From Sorghum bicolor (taxonomy: Eukaryota > Streptophyta > Magnoliopsida > Poales > Poaceae): a stretch of DNA of 64,000 bases. A program made the translations under genes and the position numbers. Below, piece after piece: positions 62,071 to 64,000 of this stretch; within the stretch, counting starts at the first letter, position 1, and each line of letters begins with the position of its first letter. The stretch spans positions 4,836,001-4,900,000 of the forward strand of contig NC_012872.2 of NCBI RefSeq assembly GCF_000003195.3. The letters run 5' to 3'. The notes below the pieces were generated by a model. That model was given only the letters and a program-made list of their open reading frames with translations, searched no databases and was not told where the DNA came from.

Positions 62071-62764
62071 GTAAGAACTTACAATCCTCTCCGGACTCCT
62101 GTCTGTCTGGTCAGATCCACCGATCCGCTGCCCTGTTTCTTTTTTTTTATTCGCGCAAAAACCTCATGGATTCGCCCATGCTTTCCGTTTCTGCTCCTCC
62201 GCGATCCCGTGGATTAGTGGTTCCAGACTTGTTCGTTAGGAGTTCCGGATCCTCGAGAATAGGCAGGTTGAACTAGATGCCGCGTCTGTCGGACAGTAGT
62301 GATGTTCTTTTCTGTTGGTCTGGTTTATTATTATGATAGTAGTAGAATAGAATAGAATAGAATAAAAGAAAAGGCGGAAATACTGAGACTGTTGCCATGG
62401 GATGATGATAGAGCTCAAGTGCCCCGTTCTTGTGATGTTGGAGGCGATTACAATTTCTTGCATGCCAGCACCGACTCAAAGCGCTGTTTGCCTTTGACGT
62501 TAGAGCTGTCCGGGTCCTAACAACTAGGACTGGCAGATCTTTCTGTGGTTGATGTGTCAAATAAACAAGGCCGGTCAGAATCAGAACGTCAGTTCTACGA
62601 CCCCTCCCATCACCAGCAGATGTTGGGAGGCCAGGTGCTGGACCCGTGGACCGTACCGCGGCTTCAGCATGCTGTAGCCTGTAGTAGGCCCCCGAGGCTT
62701 CTCTGCGCCCACATACAGTATTGTGCAATGTCAAAGAGCCTGATGGAGTTTGTAGTTTTGCCAG
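62071..62764 (+). other. Probable 5'-UTR intron of the thioredoxin gene
   Basis: A strong donor (CGTCGTCCAG|GTAAGAAC) follows a CT-rich leader, and an acceptor (TTTTGCCAG|GTGCC) lies 19 bases before the start codon. Inferred from splice signals and position. Confidence 0.6.
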
Positions 62765-62783
62765 GTGCCGACAGTTGAGCAGG

Positions 62784-64000
62784 ATGGGACTGAAGCGCCT
62801 GATGACATGCTGCTGCTGCATTGCAAAGGTCAGCTTCCTTGCAAACCATGCCATTTGTTTGTGGATAGTACACGTTATTCTGTCTGCTTTAAATTGCCAA
62901 GTGGTTTCTGCTGCTTGCTTCTCATGTTTCTCTGCCTGAACAGCAGCACGCTGATGACGAGGACAAGATTGATTTTGGAGGTGGCAATGTTCATGTTGTT
63001 ACAAGCAAAGAGGACTGGGACCAAAAAATTGCCGAGGCAAACAAGGATGGGAAAATTGTGAGTAGAACCTGCTCCAGGCCATTACTATAGCAACTGAGAA
63101 CCGTTTGTTCAGTACAGCATGGCACTTGAGGCTAGCGTGTACATTTGCTCCGGGCTATACTAATACTATCCAGCTTACTTTTCAGTATCTTTATTTTTTT
63201 CTTTATTGCTATACAAAACTATATAAACTTTTAAAAACGAAAGTGGTAGCATATTCTGTCTGTCTGCATTAGTTTGCCATTTTGTGCAAATAACAACAGT
63301 AAGTAACAATAATAAAATCAATTGTGAGCCTTGCTTTTGTCTTTGAGTCTCCTGACTGTTCAGAATTCGGCTAAACTGATATGCTCCTTTAGGAACAACT
63401 GTACCTCAAATTTTTGATATGATTTACACAGCTAATAATCATTGATTGATGTGTTCTGTAGGTGGTTGCAAACTTCAGTGCTTCCTGGTGCGGCCCATGC
63501 CGTGTCATTTCACCTGTTTATGCTGAAATGTCACAGACATACCCTCAGCTCATGTTCTTGACGATTGATGTTGATGAGTTAATGGTAATTGATGTTCTTT
63601 CAGACCTTTATCCTTATGCCTGTGGATATCTTATTGCCATACAGTAAACATGTACTCAGTACTTGTGGGGACAGATAGTTTAATGTCTAGAATGTCTAGC
63701 AGACAATTGTTCCAAAATGAAATGATCAGGTGGTTTTAATATGGGCACTGAGTGGTGTGCAACCGCAAGGGTGTCCAGACTGGAGAGACTATACAACACA
63801 CAACAACATGACCCATAAAAAACTAGTGTTTTGCTTATCTTCAGAAACTGCGTTTTACATACACACATCAACTGATCCTCTCCTCAATTTCCTGCCACAG
63901 GAGTTCAGCTCGTCGTGGGACATCCGTGCGACCCCGACGTTCTTCTTCCTCAAGAACGGGCAGCAGGTGGACAAGCTGGTCGGCGCCAACAAGCCTGAGC
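62784..64000 (+). CDS. TRXH: h-type thioredoxin, 3' end beyond the window
   Basis: Exons 62784-62828, 62944-63057, 63462-63584 and 63901 to the edge give the first 127 residues, all in phase 0. The redox site WCGPC is at residues 62-66 (Cys63, Cys66), with the conserved cis-Pro106 in ATPTFFF. Other family sequence is GGNVHVVTSKEDWDQKI, NFSASWCGPCRVI, FLTIDVDELM and KNGQQVDKLVGANKPE, close to rice TRXH4-type proteins of ~130 residues, so few residues are missing. It should reduce protein disulphides, fed by NADPH-thioredoxin reductase or glutaredoxin. The first exon encodes MGLKRLMTCCCCIAK: Gly2 and four Cys are plausible lipid-attachment sites, as described for some membrane-bound h thioredoxins. 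Exon 2 has two AG acceptors three bases apart, adding or omitting Gln16. Confidence 0.9.

Overview
The window reads as nuclear DNA of a grass, most likely a panicoid/andropogonoid species close to Sorghum. The species is an inference. The basis is GC-rich intron-containing genes set in AT-rich intergenic DNA, and very many small grass transposons (Tourist/PIF-Harbinger-type with TAA/TTA target duplications, Stowaway-type with TA, CACTA, and Mutator-like foldbacks). No bacterial, viral, organellar or CRISPR features were seen.

Layout. 1-11 kb is gene-poor: a MITE, a dead Ty3/gypsy integrase remnant (7.3-7.7 kb) and a complete 3.3-kb non-autonomous CACTA element (7718-11060, ATT target duplication). 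At 11.7-12.6 kb lies an R2R3-MYB gene whose single intron appears to use a GC-AG splice pair. From 17 to 30 kb there is a tandem array of three alpha/beta-hydrolase genes on the + strand, each with four exons and identical intron positions and phases. The first copy has Asn in place of the catalytic Ser. The first two copies also share upstream DNA, so the duplication carried the promoter. A tRNA-Cys(GCA) gene follows the third copy.

From 31.7 to 48.4 kb three genes lie on the - strand: a plant O-fucosyltransferase-family protein (8 exons), an ATG18/WIPI-type autophagy PROPPIN (4 coding exons) and a multi-spanning RING-finger protein of RNFT type (8 exons). Between the last two sits a 1.3-kb foldback transposon (43100-44415) carrying exons that look derived from a chloroplast ABC1-like kinase gene, partly as an inverted duplication. 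A second foldback with the same termini and also a 10-bp target duplication lies just 3' of hydrolase copy 2 (23986-25019).

49-57 kb is gene-poor and MITE-rich, with a third, unrelated foldback. 57.7-60.7 kb encodes a mitochondrially targeted membrane protein with a Coa1/Tim21-like domain. 62.8 kb to the right edge is the start of an h-type thioredoxin gene (WCGPC) that runs off the window.

All exon models were assembled by hand from reading frame, splice signals and family motifs. Each complete CDS closes in frame. The genes belong to unrelated pathways and look like ordinary eukaryotic neighbours. The parts that depend on each other are the hydrolase array and the transposons inserted in and around it.
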